This document shows, in pieces, positions 9,638 through 17,090 of a stretch of 32,964 nucleotides of DNA. The translations under genes were made by a program, and so were the position numbers. Source of the DNA: an uncultured Porphyromonadaceae bacterium (lineage in GTDB: Bacteria; Bacteroidota; Bacteroidia; Bacteroidales; Muribaculaceae); NCBI GenBank assembly GCA_947174515.1, contig CAMWJD010000004.1, positions 1 to 32,964 on the forward strand. The letters run 5' to 3'. Position 1 is the first letter of the stretch. Each line of letters starts with the position of its first letter. The notes under the pieces were generated by a model. That model ran no database searches. It was given only the letters and a program-made list of their open reading frames with translations, and was not told the origin of the DNA.

Positions 9638-9760
9638 TCAGAGGTCCTTAACTACAGATTCAGGCATATCGGCTGCCTTCGGATCCACATCTGCAAATGG
9701 TGCATCTTGATTTAATTCAGCATTTGCTTCTTTTACTTCTTCATTAATTGGCTTTTCCAT
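9638..9760 (-). CDS. Unlisted 40-aa acidic small protein (MEKPINEEVKEANAELNQDAPFADVDPKAADMPESVVKDL)
   Basis: Clean ATG-to-TGA ORF between the trxA terminator and the repeat element; below the length cutoff of the supplied track; terminator 12 nt after its stop. Confidence 0.55.
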   Translation of the reverse strand: MEKPINEEVKEANAELNQDAPFADVDPKAADMPESVVKDL

Positions 9761-9785
9761 AGTATTTGATCATAATTTTAATTCC

Positions 9786-9858
9786 TAAGTAGCTCACAGA
9801 AATTAAACGATAATGTAATTCAAGCAGCTTGATATCATTAATTTTTGCGAGCTACTTA
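9786..9858 (+). mobile_element. Short non-autonomous terminal-inverted-repeat element (MITE-like), copy 1, 73 bp
   Basis: Ends TAAGTAGCTCACAGAAATTAA / reverse complement TAAGTAGCTCGCAAAAATTAA (21 bp, 2 mismatches); left 47 bp matches the reverse complement of 19352-19398 with one mismatch. Confidence 0.7.
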
Positions 9859-9922
9859 CTATTTCAACATCTGTTACCCGCAATTAGTTTAAGCCCCCGA
9901 TACCAGAATCCTGATCCTTCAA

Positions 9923-12900
9923 TCATTCTGTCATCACTTTGTATTTGACCGACATTGTGTCGAGGCGATCTATCACGCTTTTGTCGAGCAAAATCTTCTT
10001 GCGGCTGTGAATTTTTATACTTTGCTGTCGCTCCGCATCATACAGGTTGAGATATAGATCTCCTTGCCTGCTATCCTGACGGGATTCAAGCTTGCCGAGA
10101 TACTCAAACAATTCGCTGTCGTTCACATTCCTATCAAGATAAATCATCAATGAATTTGCAACCGACCCTTTGATAGCATCAAGAGAAGAAACTTCTGATA
10201 TCTTCAATTCCATTTCTCCGGGATTGAACATTCGGCCTTGAACCTGACCTTTTATATAGACAGGAAGTCCTGGTTTAAATCTTGGGAAAAGTGTATCATA
10301 ATCCCTGCCGAAAAATGCAAATTCATGTTTTCCACTGAAGTCCTCAAGAGTGACTTTTCCAAAAGGCTGTCCCCTTTTTGTGGTTCTGGTAGAGGTATCG
10401 GTCACCATCCCGCCCAGAGTAAGGACAGCGCCCATCTCATACTTATCTTCCAGATTGTCGCAGTTTGCATTGCATCCATAAGTCAACTCCATATAATATT
10501 CACTCAGAGGATGATCACTAAGATAAATCAGAACGAGTTTTTTTTCTTCTTCAAGAAGACGGAGACGATTCCATGGTTCAAAATCAGGATATGGAGGTCT
10601 GTTTGTCTCAATATTCTCAAATTCGCCAAAAAGGGAAAGTTGGAGGGAATTCTTATCATTTTGGAAATTTTGTCCATATTTGACAAGCATGTCCGCATAA
10701 GTGGTGTCAAACATCGGATGAAGAAGCATTTCCCTTTTTATGCCGAAACTGTCGAAAGCCCCGGCCATCGCAAGCGATTCTATTGCAGCCCGATTACAAC
10801 CTGAAAGATTCACCCGCTCCACAAAATCATAAATATCTTTGTAAGGTCCATCCTTTTTCCTCTCGGCAATGATAGTATTGACGGCATTCTGGCCGACACC
10901 TTTAATCGCACCAAGGCCGAAACGTATCACACCATCCTTGGAAACACCGAATTTCTCGACAGATTCATTGACATCCGGCCCCATTACCTTAAGTCCCATT
11001 CGGATACATTCGTCCATAATCACCTTCAGTTTGTCAGCGGCTCCAAGGTTGCGGCTAAGCACGCCTGCCATATACTCGGCAGGATAGTTAGCCTTAAGAT
11101 ATCCGGTTTGATAAGCAACCCAGCTATAGCATGTGGCATGACTTTTATTGAAAGCATAAGAAGCAAATTTCTCCCAGTCTGCCCAAATCTTTTCAAGCAC
11201 TTCTTCCTTATGGCCGTTTTTCTGACCTTCCGCCATGAACTTCACCTTCAACTTCTGCATCTTGTCGATCTGCTTCTTACCCATAGCCTTACGAAGCATA
11301 TCGCTCTCTCCGCGAGTAAAATTGGCAAGCAGGCGCGACAGAAGCATGACCTGTTCCTGATATACAGTCACACCATATGTTTCCTTTAGATATTTTTCCA
11401 TAATCGGAATATCATATTCTATAGGCTCCTGTCCATGCTTTCTGGCGATAAACGACGGAATATAGTCCATAGGGCCCGGACGATACAGGGCGTTCATGGC
11501 GATAAGATCTTCAAACTTCGAAGGTTGAAGCTGACGCAGATAAGTGCGCATACCCGCCGACTCAAACTGGAATGTCGAAGTGGTGCGACCATCACAATAA
11601 AGCTTGAATGTAGCCGGATCATCCAGAGGGATACTTTCAATATCAAGATCAATACCCTTGGAAGCCTTAATGTTAGCCAGTGTCTCTTTAATTATTGACA
11701 GTGTCTTTAATCCAAGGAAATCCATCTTGATCAATCCCGTGTCTTCAATGATACTCCCCTCATACTGCGTGGTCATCTGCTTAGTGCCGTCAGCGTCAGT
11801 CGCAATAGAGACGGGAACCCAGTCGGAAATCTCATCGCGACATATGATCACGCCACAGGCATGAATACCGGTTCCGCGGATATTTCCTTCCAACTGAGTG
11901 GCATATTTGATTGTATCTCGTATCCTGGGATCAGGATTATGAGTCTCATTTTCAAATTCCTTATTGTATTTCAATACATTCTTAAGATTGATCTTCGGCG
12001 CTTTCCCATTGACTTCGGGCAAGCGGTCAGGCACCAATTTTTTCAACCTGTTAGATTCCGCCACAGACACTTCAAGCACACGAGCCACATCAGCGATAGC
12101 GCTCTTAGTGGCCATAGTCTGGAAGGTGATGATATGAGCTACTTTTTCAGCACCATATTTTTCCGTGACATATTTCAACACCTCATATCGTCCGTCATCA
12201 TCAAAGTCAACGTCGATATCAGGGAGAGAAATACGGTCCGGATTCAAGAATCTCTCGAACAGCAAGTCATATTTAATGGGATCGATTCTTGTGATTCCAA
12301 GGCAGTAAGCCGCCGCCGATCCGGCGGCCGATCCACGTCCCGGACCTATACTGACCCCAAGTTTGTTGCGTCCTGTGTTGATGAAGTCCTGAACAATCAG
12401 GAAGTAGCCCGGAAAGCCCATAGTCTTCATAATATAAAGCTCGAAATTAAGTCGCTCAGCCACTTCCTCCGGCAATGGATCTCCATAAAGTTTCTTTGCT
12501 CCTTCCATCGTCAGCTTCTTAAGATAGTCAGCCTCAAACTTAATACGATACAGCTTATCGTAACCTCCGAGACGTGCGATCTTCTTCTCTCCTTCTTCTC
12601 TTGACAACACTACATTGCCATTCTCATCCTGAGTGAACTCATCATATAGTTCCTCCTCACTAATCCTGCTTCGATATTCTTCTTCCGTTCCAAAATCTGC
12701 CGGAATTTCAAAGAATGGCATGATCGGAGAATGATCAATGGAATAAGATTCAACTTTGTCAAGCACTTCCATTGTGTTGTCGAGAGCCTCAGGAATGTCA
12801 CAGAATATCTTTTCCATCTCTTCAGGAGATTTTAGCCACTCCTGTTTTGTATAATGCAGACGCGCTTCATTGAATGTCTTCTGCATAGATACGCATATCA

Positions 12901-13609
12901 GCCGGTCATGAGCTTCAGCATCATCCTCGTAGGTGAAATGCACGTCATTTGTGGCCACAAGCTTTATGCCATGTTTCTTTGCAAGAGCTATCAGCACCTC
13001 ATTGACTTTACATTGCTCCGGATATACTTCCCTATTTGAATTTTCCTTAAATGTCTCATGCCTTTGAAGTTCCAGATAATAGTCATCGCCGAAGGTATTC
13101 TTATACCAAAGAATTCTCTCTTCAGCCGCCCCTATATTATCATTGAGAATAAATTGCGGCACTTCTCCACCAAGACAGGCACTGCAGATAATCAACCCTT
13201 CTTTATGCGCTTCAAGTTCAACCCTATCCGTACGCGGCTTGAAATACATGCCATCTATCCAAGACTTGCTGACCAGTTTGATCAGATTTTTATATCCCTT
13301 CTGATTTTTGGCAAGCACGATAAGATGATACCCCCTGTCATTTTTATCACGTTTGTCAGTGAGTCGGTCTTTGGCGACATACATCTCACAGCCAATGATA
13401 AGCTTGAATTTCTGATCATCGGGAAGACTTGAATTCTTCTTATTCACATAATTCCACATTTCCTTTACACCAAACATATTCCCATGGTCTGTAAGGGCTA
13501 TTCCTCGCATTCCAAGTTCAATTGATCGGTCTACAAGTTCCTGTATGGATGCCTTGCCGTCAAGAAGGCTATATTGAGAGTGGACATGTAAATGCGTAAA
13601 TTGCGGCAT
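9923..13609 (-). CDS. dnaE: DNA polymerase III subunit alpha
   Basis: 1228 aa; N-terminal PHP (FTHLHVHSQYSLLDGKASIQELV), SIGPGRGSAAGSAAAYCLGITRIDPIKYDLLFERFLNPDRISLPDIDVDFDDDGR, YRPGPMDYIPSFIARKHG, C-terminal OB region. Confidence 0.98.
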   Translation of the reverse strand: MPQFTHLHVHSQYSLLDGKASIQELVDRSIELGMRGIALTDHGNMFGVKEMWNYVNKKNSSLPDDQKFKLIIGCEMYVAKDRLTDKRDKNDRGYHLIVLAKNQKGYKNLIKLVSKSWIDGMYFKPRTDRVELEAHKEGLIICSACLGGEVPQFILNDNIGAAEERILWYKNTFGDDYYLELQRHETFKENSNREVYPEQCKVNEVLIALAKKHGIKLVATNDVHFTYEDDAEAHDRLICVSMQKTFNEARLHYTKQEWLKSPEEMEKIFCDIPEALDNTMEVLDKVESYSIDHSPIMPFFEIPADFGTEEEYRSRISEEELYDEFTQDENGNVVLSREEGEKKIARLGGYDKLYRIKFEADYLKKLTMEGAKKLYGDPLPEEVAERLNFELYIMKTMGFPGYFLIVQDFINTGRNKLGVSIGPGRGSAAGSAAAYCLGITRIDPIKYDLLFERFLNPDRISLPDIDVDFDDDGRYEVLKYVTEKYGAEKVAHIITFQTMATKSAIADVARVLEVSVAESNRLKKLVPDRLPEVNGKAPKINLKNVLKYNKEFENETHNPDPRIRDTIKYATQLEGNIRGTGIHACGVIICRDEISDWVPVSIATDADGTKQMTTQYEGSIIEDTGLIKMDFLGLKTLSIIKETLANIKASKGIDLDIESIPLDDPATFKLYCDGRTTSTFQFESAGMRTYLRQLQPSKFEDLIAMNALYRPGPMDYIPSFIARKHGQEPIEYDIPIMEKYLKETYGVTVYQEQVMLLSRLLANFTRGESDMLRKAMGKKQIDKMQKLKVKFMAEGQKNGHKEEVLEKIWADWEKFASYAFNKSHATCYSWVAYQTGYLKANYPAEYMAGVLSRNLGAADKLKVIMDECIRMGLKVMGPDVNESVEKFGVSKDGVIRFGLGAIKGVGQNAVNTIIAERKKDGPYKDIYDFVERVNLSGCNRAAIESLAMAGAFDSFGIKREMLLHPMFDTTYADMLVKYGQNFQNDKNSLQLSLFGEFENIETNRPPYPDFEPWNRLRLLEEEKKLVLIYLSDHPLSEYYMELTYGCNANCDNLEDKYEMGAVLTLGGMVTDTSTRTTKRGQPFGKVTLEDFSGKHEFAFFGRDYDTLFPRFKPGLPVYIKGQVQGRMFNPGEMELKISEVSSLDAIKGSVANSLMIYLDRNVNDSELFEYLGKLESRQDSRQGDLYLNLYDAERQQSIKIHSRKKILLDKSVIDRLDTMSVKYKVMTE

Positions 13610-13622
13610 ATCTATATCTATA

Positions 13623-13656
13623 ATATTTAGTCTTTTATATTTAATCTTTTATATTT
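13623..13656. repeat. 14-bp-period AT-rich direct repeat in the dnaE upstream spacer
   Basis: atatttagtctttt (13623-13636), atatttaatctttt (13637-13650), atattt (13651-13656). Confidence 0.7.
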
Positions 13657-13661
13657 CCCTT

Positions 13662-14222
13662 TCAGTCGGGCACTCTGCCAAATCCCATGAATGTTCTCAC
13701 ATAATAAGATTGATTGATATCGGAAACGACGACCCCTTTTGAAGTGGATGCGTGTATGAAATTATTATCGTCCACCATAATTCCGACATGTGAAATCCGA
13801 TTCGGATCCTTACCTGTGGCGAAGAAACAAAGATCACCGGGAAGCACATCTTTTTTCTTAAGACTTCTACAAAACTCCGATTGCTTTGCACTATTGCGGG
13901 GAAGCTTTATTCCCGCAATTTTTTCATATATACGCATCACCATTCCTGAGCAATCACAAGCCACACCCTTTTCTTCTCTTCCATAAGCATAGGGTGTGCC
14001 GAGCCATCCGTAAGCTTCCTGCACAATTTTTTTCCTTAACTTCGAGATATCCTTATGAGCATTGTCATTTTTGTCATTACCGGAGGGTCTTTTGTTTAAA
14101 ACCTCAAGTTGCGAGTCATAAAAAGATCTATTAACCTTCTTCTTCGAACTGCAAGAAGTGACGGCCGCGCATAAAAACGCTACCACAAACAGGATAAAAA
14201 ATCTCAGTAATTTTCGTTTCAT
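13662..14222 (-). CDS. NlpC/P60 (C40) family cell-wall peptidase, lipoprotein
   Basis: 186 aa; N-terminal lipobox-like AAVTSCSSKK; catalytic Cys motif VACDCSGMV, HVGIMVDDNNFIHAS. Confidence 0.93.
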   Translation of the reverse strand: MKRKLLRFFILFVVAFLCAAVTSCSSKKKVNRSFYDSQLEVLNKRPSGNDKNDNAHKDISKLRKKIVQEAYGWLGTPYAYGREEKGVACDCSGMVMRIYEKIAGIKLPRNSAKQSEFCRSLKKKDVLPGDLCFFATGKDPNRISHVGIMVDDNNFIHASTSKGVVVSDINQSYYVRTFMGFGRVPD

Positions 14223-14226
14223 AACG

Positions 14227-14257
14227 CAAATTTAGACATTTGAAAGGTTTTTTCAAA
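14227..14257 (-). promoter_or_regulatory. Bacteroidetes-type promoter for the NlpC/P60 gene (TTTG-N19-TAAATTTG)
   Basis: Minus strand: TTTG (14257-14254), 19 nt, TAAATTTG (14234-14227); only 4 nt before the ATG at 14222. Confidence 0.7.
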
Positions 14258-14378
14258 GTATTTTAAGACTTTTTTTAATTAACAACCCACTATATTAAAT
14301 AAAATTAAAAAGATAAACCAAACATCACTATTGGTGTCTTATTTGTTGTTTAATGAATGTAGGCATTAATCCTATTCC

Positions 14379-14396
14379 ACCTCTCACGTGTGAGGT
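14379..14396. promoter_or_regulatory. Near-perfect palindrome ACCTCTCACGTGTGAGGT upstream of the Do-family protease
   Basis: 18 bp, one mismatched pair, centred on CACGTG. Confidence 0.45.
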
Positions 14397-14444
14397 TAGA
14401 TTTCGTAAATTCAATTGAAAATTAAACCAACCAATATACGACAA

Positions 14445-15944
14445 ATGAAAGTAAAGTATCTTGTAGCAGTGACAGCTGCGGCCGTTATGATTCCGGCAGC
14501 GGCCATGGTGTATAACAATACAGTCACAAACACTAATCACACAGAAAATAATCAGCCTGAGTTTATCACAATCTCAAGGGCTCCTTCTTTTGAAACAGAC
14601 TTCACAAAAGCTGCCGAAAGCACTGTCAATTCTGTAGTGTGTATCAAGAGCTTTGTAGACAGAAGCCAACAATATGGTGGTAATCAAGGCTATATGGATC
14701 CCTTCGGAATGTTCGACTTTTTCTTTGGTCCCCAGCAGCGGCAGCAACAGCCTCAGCAAAAGAAAAGTGAACCTGTGCAGAGCGGGTTGGGATCAGGTGT
14801 GATCTTGAGCGAGGATGGATTCATTGTGACAAACAATCACGTTGTGGATGGCGCCGACCGTCTGGAAGTCCTTCTCAACGATAACTCAACATATGATGCC
14901 AGAATAATCGGTACTGACGAATCTACCGACCTTGCCCTTATCAAGATTGATGCAAAGGGACTCAAAGCTATCAAGGTAGGTGATTCGGAGACGTTGCGAC
15001 TTGGAGAGTGGGTTCTTGCTGTCGGCAATCCTTTTGGATTCAACTCTACTGTCACAGCAGGTATCGTAAGCGCAAAGGCGCGTAGTCTTGGAGCTGATTC
15101 CCATAGAAGAAACAAAATGGGCATTGAGGCATTTATCCAGACAGATGCAGCTCTTAATCCGGGTAATTCAGGAGGAGCTCTTGTCAACCTTAACGGAGAG
15201 CTTGTCGGCATCAATGCTGCAATCTACTCAAACACAGGTTCCTATTCCGGTTTCTCTTTTGCAATCCCGACCACGATCATGGCTAAAGTCGTAGCTGACC
15301 TTCGTGAATATGGCACTGTCCAAAGAGCGGTTTTGGGTATTACCGTAGCTGATCTTACGGCTGAAATCGCTAAAGAAAAAGGTATTACGGCCACAAAAGC
15401 AGGTGTTCTTGTAGCCGGAGTAGCAGACAGAAGCACTGCCAAAGAACTTGATCTTAAAGAAGATGACGTCATTGTAGCAATAAATGGCACAGATATTAAA
15501 AATCTCCCTGAACTCCATGAGCAATTGGCTAAATACCGTCCGGGGCAGGAAATCACAGTGTCTTACTATCGCGACAATAAGAAAATCACTAAGAAAGCTA
15601 CCTTGCGCAATACTCAAGGCGACACAGCGATCACCAAGAAAGGCGATTTTTCAGAGGTCGGATGCGCTTTCATGAAGCTTAACAGCGACACTCTTAAAGA
15701 ACTTGGCATCAGCTATGGTGTGAAAGTGACCGGTCTTAAAAATGGACCTTTCAAGAATGCCGGTGTGAAAGAAGGATTCATCATCACTGAAATTAATGAG
15801 CGTCCGGTTAAGTCAAGCGAAGATGTGGAGAATATCTACAATCGAATCATGAAAGATGATTCAAACGAAGACAAAGTTATGATTCTTAAAGGCATCTACA
15901 CAAATGGTAAGAAGGAATACTATGCTGTGAATCTTGCGGAATAA
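14445..15944 (+). CDS. htrA: Do/HtrA family serine endopeptidase with PDZ domains
   Basis: ATG at 14445 (MKVKYLVAVTAAAVM); VTNNHVVDGAD, DLALIKID, TDAALNPGNSGGALVNLNGELVGINAAI, two PDZ-like regions; the track start at 14415 is a TTG. Confidence 0.95.
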   Translation: MKVKYLVAVTAAAVMIPAAAMVYNNTVTNTNHTENNQPEFITISRAPSFETDFTKAAESTVNSVVCIKSFVDRSQQYGGNQGYMDPFGMFDFFFGPQQRQQQPQQKKSEPVQSGLGSGVILSEDGFIVTNNHVVDGADRLEVLLNDNSTYDARIIGTDESTDLALIKIDAKGLKAIKVGDSETLRLGEWVLAVGNPFGFNSTVTAGIVSAKARSLGADSHRRNKMGIEAFIQTDAALNPGNSGGALVNLNGELVGINAAIYSNTGSYSGFSFAIPTTIMAKVVADLREYGTVQRAVLGITVADLTAEIAKEKGITATKAGVLVAGVADRSTAKELDLKEDDVIVAINGTDIKNLPELHEQLAKYRPGQEITVSYYRDNKKITKKATLRNTQGDTAITKKGDFSEVGCAFMKLNSDTLKELGISYGVKVTGLKNGPFKNAGVKEGFIITEINERPVKSSEDVENIYNRIMKDDSNEDKVMILKGIYTNGKKEYYAVNLAE

Positions 15945-15976
15945 TCAATATTTGTTGATTATCTTAACGTAAATAA

Positions 15977-16018
15977 TAAAAGAAACGCTTCTTGCCGAAA
16001 CAAGAGGCGTTTCTTTTA
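15977..16018 (+). terminator. Rho-independent-like terminator after the Do-family protease
   Basis: taaaagaaacgcttcttg (15977-15994) / caagaggcgtttctttta (16001-16018), 18-bp stem with one G-U type mismatch. Confidence 0.85.
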
Positions 16019-16090
16019 CGTTTACTTATTGTACGGGCCAATCAGAATATCTGATTTACCGAGGTGAATTCTGCAGGTTTCAAGTAGAAA

Positions 16091-16122
16091 TTTGTATAAT
16101 CCAAAAATTTTTATTAATTTTG
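16091..16122 (+). promoter_or_regulatory. Bacteroidetes-type promoter for rpoD (TTTG-N20-TAATTTTG)
   Basis: TTTG 16091-16094, TAATTTTG 16115-16122, spacing 20 nt. Confidence 0.7.
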
Positions 16123-16145
16123 CAATAATTTGTGTAAGCTTACAT

Positions 16146-17006
16146 ATGAGACAATTAAAGATAACTAAGTCAATCACCAATCGAGAAAGCGCATCGCTTG
16201 ACAAATACCTACAGGAGATAGGCCGTGAAGAACTTATCTCCGTGGCTGAAGAAGTCGAGCTTGCTCAGCGTATCAAGAAAGGTGACCATGCCGCGCTTGA
16301 AAAACTGACAAAGGCAAACCTGCGTTTTGTCGTGTCAGTTGCAAAGCAGTATCAGAATCAGGGGCTCAGTCTTCCCGACCTTATCAACGAAGGCAATCTG
16401 GGGCTAATAAGGGCAGCTCAAAAATTTGATGAGACAAGAGGTTTTAAATTCATTTCCTACGCTGTTTGGTGGATTCGTCAGTCTATCCTTCAGGCACTCG
16501 CAGAGCAAAGCCGTATCGTTCGTCTCCCACTCAATCAAGTAGGTTCTCTTAACAAGATCAGCAAAGAACTTTCCAAGTTTGAACAGGAAAACGAACGTCG
16601 TCCTTCACCGGAAGAACTCGCGGAACGCCTCGATATACCTGTTGATAAGATTTCCGATACTTTAAAGGTAAGTGGACGTCATATTTCAGTCGACGCTCCA
16701 TTTGTAGAAGGAGAAGACAATTCTCTTCTCGATGTCCTTCCAAACGAAGACAGCCCAAGTGCTGACGCATCTCTTACTCAGGAATCTCTATCTAAGGAAG
16801 TAGACCGCGCACTTCGTCAGCTTTACGACCGTGAACGTGAGATAATCAAAATGTTCTTCGGCATCGGTTGTCAAGAAATGACACTTGAGGAAATCGGAGC
16901 TAAATTCGACCTAACCCGTGAACGAGTGCGTCAGATTAAGGAAAAGGCCATCCGTCGCCTGAAAGGACAGAAAAGCAAGCTCCTCAAGAGCTATCTTGGA
17001 GAGTAA
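16146..17006 (+). CDS. rpoD: Primary RNA polymerase sigma factor (sigma-70)
   Basis: ATG 16146 [114 protein letters not shown]. Confidence 0.96.
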   Translation: MRQLKITKSITNRESASLDKYLQEIGREELISVAEEVELAQRIKKGDHAALEKLTKANLRFVVSVAKQYQNQGLSLPDLINEGNLGLIRAAQKFDETRGFKFISYAVWWIRQSILQALAEQSRIVRLPLNQVGSLNKISKELSKFEQENERRPSPEELAERLDIPVDKISDTLKVSGRHISVDAPFVEGEDNSLLDVLPNEDSPSADASLTQESLSKEVDRALRQLYDREREIIKMFFGIGCQEMTLEEIGAKFDLTRERVRQIKEKAIRRLKGQKSKLLKSYLGE

Positions 17007-17043
17007 AATTCAACTATAAATTTTGATTGAACCATTATATTGA

Positions 17044-17073
17044 AAATGGGCTGTCGCAATCGACAGCCCATTT
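17044..17073. terminator. Bidirectional terminator hairpin between convergent rpoD and the beta-barrel gene
   Basis: aaatgggctgtcg (17044-17056) / cgacagcccattt (17061-17073), perfect 13-bp stem, CAAT loop. Confidence 0.88.
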
Positions 17074-17090
17074 CATTTTATTTTCATAAC

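Noticed and set aside
12135-12150. gagctacttttt inside dnaE resembling the TIR element end
   Set aside because: Short match only, within conserved coding sequence, no paired inverted end.
11861-12604. 247-aa plus-strand ORF inside dnaE
   Set aside because: Antisense to a clearly coding dnaE; no recognisable domain; an effect of codon composition.
14415-14444. Upstream start of the Do-family protease in the ORF track (MKIKPTNIRQ)
   Set aside because: Begins with TTG; the ATG at 14445 gives a proper signal peptide start.
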